Below, in pieces: positions 16,644 to 25,192 of a stretch of 64,000 nt of DNA. This DNA comes from Blastococcus colisei. GTDB taxonomy: Bacteria; Actinomycetota; Actinomycetes; Mycobacteriales; Geodermatophilaceae. A model generated the notes under the pieces. It was not told where the DNA came from. It did not search any database and saw only the letters and a program-made list of their open reading frames with translations. Both the position numbers and the translations under genes were made by a program. The stretch lies in contig NZ_VFQE01000001.1 of the NCBI RefSeq assembly GCF_006717095.1, positions 1,736,001-1,800,000 on the forward strand, in the 5' to 3' direction. Position 1 is the first letter of the stretch; the number at the start of each line of letters is the position of its first letter.

Positions 16644-16840
16644 CAGGCGTCGGCTTCGTCGGACAAGTCCTCGTCGGCCAACCGCTCTGCGTCGGCACGC
16701 GCTCGCGCAAGCCACGCTTCGCGGTCCAGAAGGCGTAGTGCGCGACGAATGACGTCGGTCGTTCGCTCGTCGTCCCGAATGGCCTCACGGATGATCCGCT
16801 CGTCGTCGTCGGTCGGACGGAATCCGATCGTCTTGCTCAT
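16640..16840 (-). CDS. antitoxin-like protein (ribbon-helix-helix type) of the MazF-like toxin
   Basis: The 66-residue product [24 protein letters not shown]... begins with a short beta strand followed by two helices ([22 protein letters not shown]), a ribbon-helix-helix pattern, and ends in an acidic tail likely to wrap the toxin. It precedes and overlaps the MazF-like gene, the usual antitoxin-first order. A good promoter stands so close to the ATG that the mRNA would be nearly leaderless. Autoregulation by the complex is expected for the family. Confidence 0.75.
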   Translation of the reverse strand: MSKTIGFRPTDDDERIIREAIRDDERTTDVIRRALRLLDREAWLARARADAERLADEDLSDEADAW

Positions 16841-16848
16841 GCCTTGAT

Positions 16849-16876
16849 GTTATACACCTGCTTTACATCTGTTCAA
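16849..16876 (-). promoter_or_regulatory. promoter of the antitoxin-toxin pair
   Basis: Minus strand TTGAAC (16876-16871), 16 bases, TATAAC (16854-16849). This is the most consensus-like sigma-A promoter in the accessory zone and one of the few AT-rich spots. The expected transcription start (about 16842) is within 2-3 bases of the ATG at 16840, so the transcript is probably leaderless. An ATGT...ACAT partial dyad spans the spacer and -10 and may be an operator. Confidence 0.65.
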
Positions 16877-17036
16877 CCGTCCTGTGGAGTCGAGGCTCCG
16901 TTGGCAGTGGGCGCCTTCGCTCCGACTGGCCGCGGCGGCACATCGTGGACGCTCGCCGCGGGGTGCGGCAGGGGAAGGGCGACAGCCGACGCGCAGCTCG
17001 CCGGCCACAGGGGGGATTGCGGCGGGGTCGCTCTGC

Positions 17037-17165
17037 GGCACCATCTCCGGTGTGCCGACCCTCCGCATCGCCCAGGACACCGCCGCCGACGAGCTGCTCG
17101 GATGCGACCCGCTCGCGCTGGTGATCGGGATGCTGCTGGACCAGCACATGCGTCAACGAAGCAGC
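17037..17165 (+). repeat. HhH-GPD 5'-fragment repeat, copy C (open frame of 38 codons)
   Basis: GGCAC at 17037 and GTGCC at 17052 bracket the start; the frame from GTG 17052 matches codons 1-31 of the HhH-GPD gene almost exactly (VPTLRIAQDTAADELLG, then DPLALVIGMLLDQ) and ends QHMRQRSS with a TGA at 17168. A 38-residue peptide would result if translated. The surrounding gap, 16877-17036 and 17169-17330, shows no other gene or signal I can support. Confidence 0.88.
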
Positions 17166-17330
17166 TGACCGTTCCCAGCGCCGAGATCAGCGGACGCCCC
17201 GCTGCTGGTCCCCATGCCCTGCGACCGCCCGCGCCGCGTGGACGGGAGTCGCTGGGGGCGCGGCCAACCCCTGCCGCTCGGCGCAGCGTCCGGCCCCTCC
17301 ACGCCCCACCCGGTGGGCTGTTCACGCCCG

Positions 17331-17987
17331 TCAAGGCAGCAGGCTGTCTTCCAGTGTGGTGCGCAGCCAGCGCTCGTACCGGTCCGGTGGCCAGTCGCAG
17401 TGCACCCGGAACATGTGGTGCAGCTCGGGGCTGGTGAGGGCCCACAGGACGGCGGCTGCCTCGTCCACCGGCATCGCGTCCCGCAGGGGGCCGTTCGACG
17501 CGATCCATCCCGCGACGGTCGTCATGGCCTGCCGCCGCTGGCGCAGGTGCAGATCGTCGCGCAGGGCCCCGACGTCGGCATCGACCGCGGCAGCGCTGCG
17601 CAGCATGTCATCGACCGGAGCGATGCGCTCCAGCTGGCCGAGGATGCCGTGGGCGAACGCCGCGACCTGCTGACGCTGGTCGGTCTCGGCCCGCATGGCC
17701 TGTGGATCCGGTCTGTCCAGTAGCGGGACGTCGGCGTCGTCACCACCCACGACGGTGTCCAGCGCCGCCTGCAGCAGCCGGCGCTTCGAACCGAAGAGGT
17801 GGAACACCGTGTCGACCGACACCTCGGCCTCGCTGGCGACCGCGGCCAGGGTCGTGCCGGCGTAGCCCCGGGCGAGGAACAGGTCGATGGCCGCCGCGAC
17901 GACCCGGCGCCGGGTCCTCCTCGCCCGCTCGGCGCGCAGCGGGGAGCGGTAGGGCCGTCGGTTGACAGGGTCCGCCACGGGGAGCAC
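17331..17987 (-). CDS. TetR-family transcriptional regulator
   Basis: A 218-residue regulator with the TetR helix-turn-helix near residues 25-70 (RRRVVAAAIDLFLARGYAGTTLAAVASEAEVSVDTVFHLFGSKRRLL split over two helices) and a variable helical ligand domain. GTG at 17987 is used; an in-frame GTG at 17978 would also work. It is divergent from the small methyltransferase gene at 18041, with a perfect 8-bp palindrome between them that is a fitting TetR operator. Ligand unknown. Confidence 0.88.
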   Translation of the reverse strand: MLPVADPVNRRPYRSPLRAERARRTRRRVVAAAIDLFLARGYAGTTLAAVASEAEVSVDTVFHLFGSKRRLLQAALDTVVGGDDADVPLLDRPDPQAMRAETDQRQQVAAFAHGILGQLERIAPVDDMLRSAAAVDADVGALRDDLHLRQRRQAMTTVAGWIASNGPLRDAMPVDEAAAVLWALTSPELHHMFRVHCDWPPDRYERWLRTTLEDSLLP

Positions 17988-18000
17988 GCTACCGCTATTC

Positions 18001-18019
18001 GTCCTAGTGCAACTAGGAC
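18001..18019. promoter_or_regulatory. palindromic TetR operator candidate
   Basis: GTCCTAGTGCAACTAGGAC: two perfect 8-bp arms (GTCCTAGT/ACTAGGAC) around a 3-base centre, placed 14 bases from the TetR start and 22 bases from the methyltransferase start. Size, symmetry and position fit a TetR dimer site controlling both genes. Confidence 0.72.
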
Positions 18020-18040
18020 CGAAATGATGAGAGGTGCCGC

Positions 18041-18646
18041 ATGAGCACCGGATACGCCATCGCTTACCGGCTGGGCATCACTCCGTGGGAGCGCGCCGGA
18101 CGGGAGGCGGCGGGCCAATTCACCGGTCTGTTGTCCCGGGAGGAGGCCGAGCGGACCCCGCCGTACGGACGCGCCCTCGACTTGGGCTGCGGAACCGGTG
18201 TGCACTCCCTGGAACTGGCCCGAAGGGGCTGGGTGGTGACCGGGATCGATGCCGTGGGCGCCGCCGTGCGTCAGGCCCGGGCGCGCGCGGTCGAGCAAGG
18301 GGCCGACGTCAGGTTCCTGGAGGGTGACGTCACCGCCCTGCGGCGGGCTGACGTGGGCGAGGTCGGCTTCTTCCTCGACGTCGGGTGCTTCCACGGGTTG
18401 ACGGATAGCCAGCGGGCGGCGATGGGGGACGGGGTCACCGCCGTCGCCGCCCCCGGCGCGACGCTGCTCCTGCTCGCCTTCCGGCCCGGACGGCGCCAGC
18501 TCCTGCCGCGCGGTGCTGGCCGCGGCGACATCGAAACCGCCTTTCCCGGCTGGACCCTCGCCGATGAGGTGCTCGCCGACGTGACCGGGATGCCCGGCCC
18601 GCTCAGGCGGACCGCGCCGCGCTGGTACCGCCTGCGAAGAGCGTGA
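18041..18646 (+). CDS. class I SAM-dependent methyltransferase
   Basis: The 201-residue protein has the SAM-binding GxGxG motif in RALDLGCGTGVHSLELARRGW, the acidic strand-2 end in VVTGIDAVGAAV, and DVTALRRADVGEVGFFLDVGCFHGL where motif II/III is expected. Such compact thiopurine/tellurite-like methyltransferases act on small molecules; substrate is unknown. It has an ATG with a GAGAGG ribosome site and sits opposite a TetR regulator, which suggests induction by a toxic compound (inference). Confidence 0.85.
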   Translation: MSTGYAIAYRLGITPWERAGREAAGQFTGLLSREEAERTPPYGRALDLGCGTGVHSLELARRGWVVTGIDAVGAAVRQARARAVEQGADVRFLEGDVTALRRADVGEVGFFLDVGCFHGLTDSQRAAMGDGVTAVAAPGATLLLLAFRPGRRQLLPRGAGRGDIETAFPGWTLADEVLADVTGMPGPLRRTAPRWYRLRRA

Positions 18647-18700
18647 CGGCGGAGCAGACGGTCGCCGTGGCGGTGGGTGCTTGCCACGAGCCCTTCCTAC

Positions 18701-18760
18701 GGCACGATCTCGGTGTGCCGACTCTGCGCATCGCCCAGGACGACATGTGAGAACGAAGCA
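18701..18760 (+). repeat. HhH-GPD 5'-fragment repeat, copy D (internally deleted)
   Basis: Keeps both ends of the repeat but lacks the middle: GGCACGATCTCGGTG (18701-18715) and codons 1-10 of the HhH-GPD gene (VPTLRIAQDD up to 18744) are followed directly by ATGTGAGAACGAAGCA, the diverged 3' tail. About 66 bases present in copies B and C are missing. The frame stops after 11 codons (TGA at 18750). It lies just upstream of the AfsR-like regulator gene. Confidence 0.8.
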
Positions 18761-18795
18761 CCGCGGCCGCTGCGCCCGATACCGTCGACAGGGCG

Positions 18796-21700
18796 ATGAA
18801 TGTGCAGTCACGTCCACGAGGGCCGGCGCCCCGGTTCGGGATCCTCGGTGAGCTGCGCGTCGACGTCGGTGGCGACGAGGTGCGGCTCGGCAGCCCGAAC
18901 CAGCGCGTGCTGCTGGCGGCCCTTCTGGCCGAGGTCGGAGCGGTCCTCTCCGTCGACCGGCTGGCCGACATCCTGTGGGGCGACGGCCAACCCCACGATC
19001 CGGCAGGCGCGATCCAGACCCAGGTCTCCCGGTTGCGAGGTGCGCTCGAGCGGAGGGGCGGCGCTCCTGCCCGAGACGTGCTCGTCACGCGCCCTGGGGG
19101 CTACGCCGTGGCCGTCGAGCCCGACCAGGTCGACGCCGGCCGTTTCGAGCGGCTGATCGGCGAGGCACGCGCCGCCTCGAAACCGCATGCCAGGGTCGAG
19201 CTGACGGCGGAGGCGTTGAGGCTGTGGCGGGGACCGCCACTGCCTGAACTCGGCCACGAGCGGGCGATCGTGGAGGCGGCGCGCCTGGAGGAGCTGCGCT
19301 GGACTGCGCTGGAGCTCCGAGCTGAGGCGATGCTGAGCCTGGGGCGCCACCCGGATGTCGTGGCCGAACTCGAGGTGCCGATCGCCGGCAACCCGCTCCG
19401 TGAACAGCTCCGTGGTCAGCTGATGGTGGCGCTGTACCGCTCTGGACGGCAGGCGGATGCGCTCGCCGCCTACCGGGATCTGCGGGACACGCTGGTCGGC
19501 GAGCTGGGGATCGAGCCGTCGGCGCCGCTGCGGGAGCTCGAGCGGGCGATTCTCCAGCAGGCCGAGACCCTCCCGTGGCCGGCGTCCCCGGTCGAGGGCG
19601 GTGCGGACGTGGGTGCCCCACGCCGGACTCACCGGGCGGCGAGGGGGACGAATCCCGCGTTGCCCGAGGAGCTGACCAGTTTCGTCGGTCGGCAGGCGGA
19701 CATCCGGGGCGTCAGGGCAGCGCTGGAGCAGAACCGGATCGTGGTCCTGACCGGCGTCGGTGGCGTGGGCAAGAGCCGGCTCGCCGTACGCGTCGCTCGC
19801 GAGCTGACCGAGGACTACGCCGACGGCGCGGTGTGGTGCGACCTCGTCAGCGCCGAGGACCCGAGCGCCGTGCCCGATGTGGTCGCGACCGCGCTCGGTG
19901 TGCTGCCTTCCGAGCGCGGGAGCATCGCCGGCCTGACGGAGATCCTGCGCGCCCAGCACGTGCTGCTGGTGGTCGACAACTGCGAGCACGTGCTGGCCGG
20001 CGCCTCCGAGCTGGTGAACCTGCTCCGGCGCCGATGCCCGAACGTGGGTGTGCTGGCCACCAGCCGGCAGCCGCTCGACGTCGTCGGCCAACAGGTCTGG
20101 CCGGTTCCACCCCTGGACGTCGGGGACCTGGGGCGAGGCACTGCGGTGGAGTTGTTCCGAGAGCGGGCCGCATCGGCGGATCCCACCGTCGACTGCACCG
20201 GCGCCGACCGGGAGGCCGTGCTGGAGCTCTGCCGCCGGCTCGACGGACTGCCCCTGGCCGTCGAGCTGGCCGCGGCCCGGACGCGATCCATGACCCCGGC
20301 CGACATCGCCGAACGGCTCGATTCCCGGCTCGAGATGCTCGCCGAGGGATCCGACGCCACCTCGCCGCGGCACCGGAGCCTGCAGGCCGCCCTCGACTGG
20401 TCCTACGACCTGCTCCCGGATGCGACGCAGCGGCTCTTCGATCGGCTCGCTGTCTTCGCCGGCGGGTTCGATCTCGACGCCGCCGGCCGTGTCTGCGCCG
20501 GCGATGGGGTACCGGCAGCCGCGGTTGCCGGCCGGTTGGCCGAACTGGTCGACCACTCGCTGGTGGCCGTCGACCGCGCCGGCCGGCACGCGCGGTACCG
20601 CCTCCTGGAGAGCCTCCAGGCCTACGCCGAGGCGCACCTCGACGAGCGTGGCGAGCTGCCGTCCTGGCGTCGCCGTCATGCCGAGCACTACCTGTCCCTG
20701 GCGGAACGGGCCGCGGTCGGCCTGCGCGGCCCCGACGAAGGCCATTGGGTGCACCTGCTCGACACCGAGTTCGCCAACGTCCGTGCCGCACAGAACCGGG
20801 CATGCGCGTCCGGGCACGCGGACGTGACCCTGCGGCTTCCGGGACTCCTGTGCGACTACGCGTACTTCCGGCTCCGCGACGAGGTGTACGGGTGGGCGCA
20901 GCATGCGCTCGAGCTGTCGGAAGCTTCGGCCCACCCCGCCCGGTCGGCGGCCCTGCTCACGGCTGCGGTCGGCCGCATGCAACGGGGTGAGCTGGACGGG
21001 GCACTCGAGGCCGGCGCCCAGGTGCTCGCCGCGACCTCCGACGATCAGCTGGTACTGCGTGCCACGCAGCTGCTCGCGGAGATCGCGCTCTACCAGGGGC
21101 GCCTGGACGATGTCGACCGGCGAGGGGACGAGGTCCTCGAACGGGCGCGTGCGGCGGCGGATCCCTACGCCGAGGCGCTGGGCCACCTCTACCGCGTGCA
21201 TGCGGCCGCCTACCGCGGACAGCCCGAGCAGGCGCGATCCCGTCTCGACGCCGGTTGGCGGGCCGTGGAGAGAGCCGGCACCCCGAGCCTGCGGGCGGGA
21301 TTCAGCTACCTCGAGGGCGAGATCCGGCTGGATGCCGCTCCCGAGGTGGCGCTCGCCGCGTTCGCCCAGGCCATCGAGGCCACCCGCCCGGTGGGCAACC
21401 GGTTCGTGGCAGGGGTGGCCCGCGTCGCCATCGCCTCCCTGGCGGCGCGGCACGGGAGACCGGAGGAGGCGTTGCTGGCCTTCCGCGACATCGTCGACCA
21501 CTGGCGGACGTGCGGTGACTGGGTCCACCTGTGGACCACCCTGCACAACCTCGTGGTCATGCTCGAGCGCGTCGGAGCCGACGAGGCCGCGGCGGTCCTG
21601 CACGGCGCGGTGCACACCGCCACCACCGGCGCCCAGCCCTTCGGCGCGGACGCCGACCGCCTGCGGGCCGCTGCCGCCGCTCTGCGGCGGTCGTTGGGGG

Positions 21701-21822
21701 AGGAGACGTTCGCGGCCGCCGTGACGCGCGGTCGGTGCATGAGCGACGTGGACGTGGTCACCTTCGTGCTCGACGAGATGGAGCGTCTGCTGACAGCGCA
21801 GTCGGCCGAAGGGTGCGGGTAG
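18796..21822 (+). CDS. AfsR/SARP-type regulator (BTAD, NB-ARC ATPase, TPR)
   Basis: The 1008-residue protein carries an OmpR-like winged helix (residues about 14-95, FGILGELRVDVGGDEVRLG...RVLLAALL), a bacterial transcriptional activator domain (to about 250), an NB-ARC ATPase with P-loop GVGGVGKSRL near residue 320 and LLVVDNCEHV as Walker B, and a long C-terminal TPR-like helical region. The architecture matches AfsR-like regulators, which sense signals through the ATPase/TPR part and activate secondary metabolism or morphological genes. No biosynthetic cluster is adjacent, so the target is unknown. It starts at ATG 18796 just after repeat copy D, so part of its promoter may lie in that repeat. 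Confidence 0.87.
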   Translation: MNVQSRPRGPAPRFGILGELRVDVGGDEVRLGSPNQRVLLAALLAEVGAVLSVDRLADILWGDGQPHDPAGAIQTQVSRLRGALERRGGAPARDVLVTRPGGYAVAVEPDQVDAGRFERLIGEARAASKPHARVELTAEALRLWRGPPLPELGHERAIVEAARLEELRWTALELRAEAMLSLGRHPDVVAELEVPIAGNPLREQLRGQLMVALYRSGRQADALAAYRDLRDTLVGELGIEPSAPLRELERAILQQAETLPWPASPVEGGADVGAPRRTHRAARGTNPALPEELTSFVGRQADIRGVRAALEQNRIVVLTGVGGVGKSRLAVRVARELTEDYADGAVWCDLVSAEDPSAVPDVVATALGVLPSERGSIAGLTEILRAQHVLLVVDNCEHVLAGASELVNLLRRRCPNVGVLATSRQPLDVVGQQVWPVPPLDVGDLGRGTAVELFRERAASADPTVDCTGADREAVLELCRRLDGLPLAVELAAARTRSMTPADIAERLDSRLEMLAEGSDATSPRHRSLQAALDWSYDLLPDATQRLFDRLAVFAGGFDLDAAGRVCAGDGVPAAAVAGRLAELVDHSLVAVDRAGRHARYRLLESLQAYAEAHLDERGELPSWRRRHAEHYLSLAERAAVGLRGPDEGHWVHLLDTEFANVRAAQNRACASGHADVTLRLPGLLCDYAYFRLRDEVYGWAQHALELSEASAHPARSAALLTAAVGRMQRGELDGALEAGAQVLAATSDDQLVLRATQLLAEIALYQGRLDDVDRRGDEVLERARAAADPYAEALGHLYRVHAAAYRGQPEQARSRLDAGWRAVERAGTPSLRAGFSYLEGEIRLDAAPEVALAAFAQAIEATRPVGNRFVAGVARVAIASLAARHGRPEEALLAFRDIVDHWRTCGDWVHLWTTLHNLVVMLERVGADEAAAVLHGAVHTATTGAQPFGADADRLRAAAAALRRSLGEETFAAAVTRGRCMSDVDVVTFVLDEMERLLTAQSAEGCG

Positions 21823-21884
21823 TCCCCGTATCCGGAGAGTGCCTCTCCAAGAAAGCCGGCACCACCTCGTCGTACGTTCCGATG

Positions 21885-22043
21885 TCATCTGCCGGCAGAT
21901 CGTGCGAGCTGTCCGGCACGTCGGGCGGACGTCTCCATCTGCGGCTGCCAACTGCGCAGGTCGCCGAGCGAGCCGTGCACCAGGACGGCCGGGTCTCCTG
22001 CTCCTCGCTCGACGTACTCGAGCTGCGTCTGGTCCACCTGCAT
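21885..22043 (-). pseudogene. alpha/beta hydrolase N-terminal remnant
   Basis: An ATG at 22043 opens 52 codons (MQVDQTQLEYVERGAGDPAV, then LVHGSLGDLRSW, the oxyanion-loop HG motif of alpha/beta hydrolases) before the similarity stops and a TGA occurs at 21885. The rest of the hydrolase (nucleophile elbow, Asp, His) is absent, so this is a decayed fragment filling the space between the AfsR-like and methyltransferase genes. Confidence 0.6.
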
Positions 22044-22073
22044 GGTGGGCACGTGCGCCGCTCGATCTCTCTC

Positions 22074-23144
22074 CTACGGGCGGGCCTCGAGCACCTGGTG
22101 GATCGGGGCGTCGGCGACCTTCCGGAACCGGGTGAAGCCCGCCTTCTCGAAGATCTCCCCGATCGCGGTGGGTCCGGCCTGCCCGCCGAGCGCGTAGCGG
22201 CCGGGCTGGGCCAGCGCGTTGGGGACGCAGACGAACGTGGACATGCCGTACCCGAGCCTGCCCAGCGGGTTCAGGTTGTCCTCGGTGCGGTCGCCGGACC
22301 GGATCTCGACGAGCATCACCGCGCCGTCCTCCGCGAGCGTCTCGCGCGCGTGGACCGCCGCCGACACCGGGTCGCCGAAGTCGTGCAGGGCGTCGAAGAA
22401 GCAGATCAGGTCGTAGCCGCCGTCGGGGGCCGGGTACCCGCCGGCGTCCGCCACCTCGAATCTGAGCCGGTCGCCGCCCTCGAGCCCGGCGTCGGCGGCA
22501 CGCCGCCGGGCGATCTCGACGGAGGCGGCGTGATAGTCGAACCCGGAGACGGTGACGTTCGGGAAGGCCCCGGCGAGCAGGATCGTCGAGGCCCCGTGAC
22601 CGCAGCCGACGTCGGCGACGTGTCCGCCATCCTGCAGCCGCTGCTGCACGCCGTCGAGCGCGGGGATCCAGCTCTCGACGAGGTGCGTCCGGTAGGCCGG
22701 CGCGAAGATCCCCTCCGTCGAACCGAAGAGCCCGGGGCTCTGCTCGTGCCAGCCCACGCCGTCTCCTGACCGGAAGGACGACTCGAGCCTCTCCGCGACC
22801 GCCCACACCGCGGCCATCTGCTCGAAGCCCGGCGCCAGGTGGACGGGGCTGTTCTCGTTCGCCAGCACCAGGGCGTGCTCCGGCGGAAGCTCGTAGGTGC
22901 CCTGTGCCGGCTCATACTTGATGTAGCCCCCGGCCGCCTGGTTGGCCAGCCACTCGCGCAGGTAGCGCTCGTGGACCTCCGTCCGTAGCGCCAGGTCCGC
23001 GGGTGTCAGCGGTCCCGCACCGGCCATCGCCCGGTACAGGCCGAGCCGATCGCCGATGTGAGCCAGGGCGGTCGAGACCGTGGCGCCGAGGTCGCCGACG
23101 ACCTGTCCCGCGAACTGCTCGAGCTTCTGTTCGTCGATGGTCAT
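22074..23144 (-). CDS. SAM-dependent methyltransferase with N-terminal winged helix (Rv2258c-like)
   Basis: The 356-residue protein has an N-terminal dimerisation/winged-helix part (GDRLGLYRAMAGAGPLTPADLALRT, VHERYLREWLANQAAGGYI) and a class I methyltransferase domain with GHVADVGCGHGASTILLA, the acidic VSGFDYHAASV and DLICFFDALHD. The layout and wording match the mycobacterial Rv2258c family, whose natural substrate is unsettled. It is a single gene with an ATG start on the strand opposite to the AfsR-like gene. Confidence 0.85.
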   Translation of the reverse strand: MTIDEQKLEQFAGQVVGDLGATVSTALAHIGDRLGLYRAMAGAGPLTPADLALRTEVHERYLREWLANQAAGGYIKYEPAQGTYELPPEHALVLANENSPVHLAPGFEQMAAVWAVAERLESSFRSGDGVGWHEQSPGLFGSTEGIFAPAYRTHLVESWIPALDGVQQRLQDGGHVADVGCGHGASTILLAGAFPNVTVSGFDYHAASVEIARRRAADAGLEGGDRLRFEVADAGGYPAPDGGYDLICFFDALHDFGDPVSAAVHARETLAEDGAVMLVEIRSGDRTEDNLNPLGRLGYGMSTFVCVPNALAQPGRYALGGQAGPTAIGEIFEKAGFTRFRKVADAPIHQVLEARP

Positions 23145-23291
23145 GGTCGCGTCACTCCCTGGGTCGAGGTCCGGTGCCCCGGATCCTCACGCGCCGTCCT
23201 CTCATCCGGCTGTCACTTACCTGTCGCTGCCGCCGTCACCGGACGAGACCTCCTGCGGGCTGAGCCGACCCGGTGACTTCCCGTCGAGAGA

Positions 23292-24476
23292 TCAGCTGTC
23301 GCCGGTGGCACGTAGTGACAGGACGGCGAGGTCGTCCGCCAGGTGACCGGACTGGAAGTCCAGCACCGACGTCTCCACCCTCCCGGCGATGTCCGCGGCG
23401 CCGGCCCCCGGCACCGCGGCGAGCAGCGCCCGCAGCCGGTCCTCGCCGAACAGCTCGAGACCGCCCGCAGCAGTTCGGTACCGGGCCTCGGTCACCCCGT
23501 CGGTGTAGAGCACGAGCACGTCGCCGGGCACCAGGATCGTCCCCTCCACCGGGAGGTCGATCTCGGGCAGGCTGCCCAACAGCGTCCCGGGGCTGCCCAG
23601 CTCCTCCACGGCGCCGGTGCCGCCGCGGAGGACCAGGGGCAGCGGGTGGCCGGCAGACGCCGCGCGCAGGTCGATCCGGTGCCCGGCGCGTCGGGCCAGG
23701 ACGCAGGCGACGGTGCACGTCCCGTTGGGGGCTCCCTGACGCAGCAGGACGGTGTTGGCCGTGTGCAGCACGTCCGCCGGATCGGCTGTGTGGACGGCGG
23801 CGGTCCGGATCGCGTAGCGGACGGCGGCGGTGAGCGACGCGGCGACCGGCCCGGTGCCCTCGACGTCGCCGATGACCAGCAGCCACGAGGAGTCGTCGAT
23901 CTCGATGAGGTCGTAGAAGTCTCCGCCGACGGTGGCCACCGTCCCGCCGGGCCGGTAGACGGCTGCCAGCTCCGCCCCGGCGGGCTGCGGGAGGTCGGGG
24001 GGCAGGAGGCTGCTCTGCAGGTCCTCGGCGAGCCGGCGGTGACGTTCCTTGGAGGCGGCCAGCGCCTCGGCGAGTCGTCGCTCGGTGGTCACGTCGGCCA
24101 CCACGACGCACAACCCGATGACCTCCCTGTCGTGCCGGACGGGGAAGAAGCTGGCGTTCCAGTGGCGGACGTCCTCCGGCCGGCTGCCCACCGCGCCGGT
24201 CATGAGGATGTCCCGTCTCGGCCGGCCGGAGCGCAGCACCTCGCGGTACTGCTCCTCGGCTTCGGCACCGATCCCTGGGTGCAGCTCCGCGGGCGTCCGG
24301 CCCAGCAGCTCGACGGCCGGCACCCCGTTCATCTCCTCTAGGACCGGGTTGACCCGTACGTGCCGGATGTCCTCGTCGAACAACCCGACGCCGAACGGCG
24401 CGCTGTCGATGACCGCGTCCAACTGGGCGGCGATCACCTGGAGGCGGCTGCGTCCTGCTCCGGGAGATCGAGGCAC
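23292..24476 (-). CDS. PAS domain-containing SpoIIE/PP2C phosphatase
   Basis: The 394-residue protein has a PAS fold (residues about 12-130: LDAVIDSAPFGVGLFDEDIRH ... GLCVVVADVTTERR) and a SpoIIE-type PP2C domain (from about 160) with metal-binding VGGDFYDL, VIGDVEGTGPVAA, GTLLGSLPEI, LVLYTDGVTEAR and the terminal HLADDLAVLSL. Family members dephosphorylate anti-sigma-factor antagonists in partner-switching stress pathways; the PAS domain presumably senses a small ligand or redox state. No STAS or anti-sigma gene is adjacent, so the partner is elsewhere. GTG start at 24476. Confidence 0.88.
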   Translation of the reverse strand: MPRSPGAGRSRLQVIAAQLDAVIDSAPFGVGLFDEDIRHVRVNPVLEEMNGVPAVELLGRTPAELHPGIGAEAEEQYREVLRSGRPRRDILMTGAVGSRPEDVRHWNASFFPVRHDREVIGLCVVVADVTTERRLAEALAASKERHRRLAEDLQSSLLPPDLPQPAGAELAAVYRPGGTVATVGGDFYDLIEIDDSSWLLVIGDVEGTGPVAASLTAAVRYAIRTAAVHTADPADVLHTANTVLLRQGAPNGTCTVACVLARRAGHRIDLRAASAGHPLPLVLRGGTGAVEELGSPGTLLGSLPEIDLPVEGTILVPGDVLVLYTDGVTEARYRTAAGGLELFGEDRLRALLAAVPGAGAADIAGRVETSVLDFQSGHLADDLAVLSLRATGDS

Positions 24477-24619
24477 AGAAAGGACAGTAGGCAGCCGGAC
24501 CGACTCCCATGCACGCCTGTACTGCGGATACGTGACCGCGGAGCATTCTCACCGGGCACGCCCAGGCCCTGTACTCACGCGCAACTCCACCTGGAGACCG
24601 GCCGGGCGCCGGCCGAGCG

Positions 24620-25060
24620 CCCGGGGTACCCCTCGGCGGAGCTCGACCGCATCCCGGCGCCGGCCGTCGAGTCCTTCGCCGGCGTCGGCTGGTTCTTCGA
24701 CCTGGCCGATCCGAGCGGGGGAGACCGTCGTGGACCTCGGGTCGGGGTCGGGAATGGACGCGTTCTCCGCCGCGCTGCGGGTCGGCCCGACGGGATGCGT
24801 CGTCGGGGTCGACATGACAGACGCGCAAAGCCGACCGGCGCGCCGAGCACGGCCTCGACCACGCCATGTCTCGGGGCCGGGCGGATCGAGCAGCTGCCGG
24901 TCGACGACGTCAGCGTCGACGTGGTCCTCTCCAACCGGGCCATCAACCGACCCCGACAAGGACCAGGTCTTCCGTGAGGTGGCACGGGTGCTGCGGTCGG
25001 GCGGCCGGCCTACGGCGTCCGCAGCGTCTGCGTGCTGGCGAAGAAGCAGGTGCGCTGGCC
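24620..25060 (+). pseudogene. decayed methyltransferase (arsenite methyltransferase-like)
   Basis: Recognisable segments lie in successive different frames: YPSAELDRIPAPAVESFAG (about 24627-24684), ETVVDLGSGSGMDAFSAALR with the SAM-binding motif (about 24721-24780), RIEQLPVDDVSVDVVLSN (about 24885-24938) and DKDQVFREVARVLRSGG (about 24953-25003). At least three frameshifts separate them. The order and wording match the ArsM/UbiE-like methyltransferase group. Outside this remnant, 24477-24619 and 25061-25192 hold nothing else I can support apart from the ribosome site of the next gene. Confidence 0.8.
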
Positions 25061-25192
25061 CACCGCCGTGGCTGCACCGGGCTCCCGACGGGACGTCGCG
25101 AGTCCGGTGCGGCGACTCTGCCCAGGGAGCCGCGCTCGCCGAGTCGTCCACGCCGGCTGTTCGCCCGGATGCTGATCAGGGAGGATCGGCGC

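Noticed and set aside
18808-22806. Very long antisense open frame (1332 codons) opposite the AfsR-like gene
   Set aside because: GC-rich third-position bias creates long antisense frames; its translation is low-complexity Arg/Gly/Val-rich, whereas the sense strand has clear domains.
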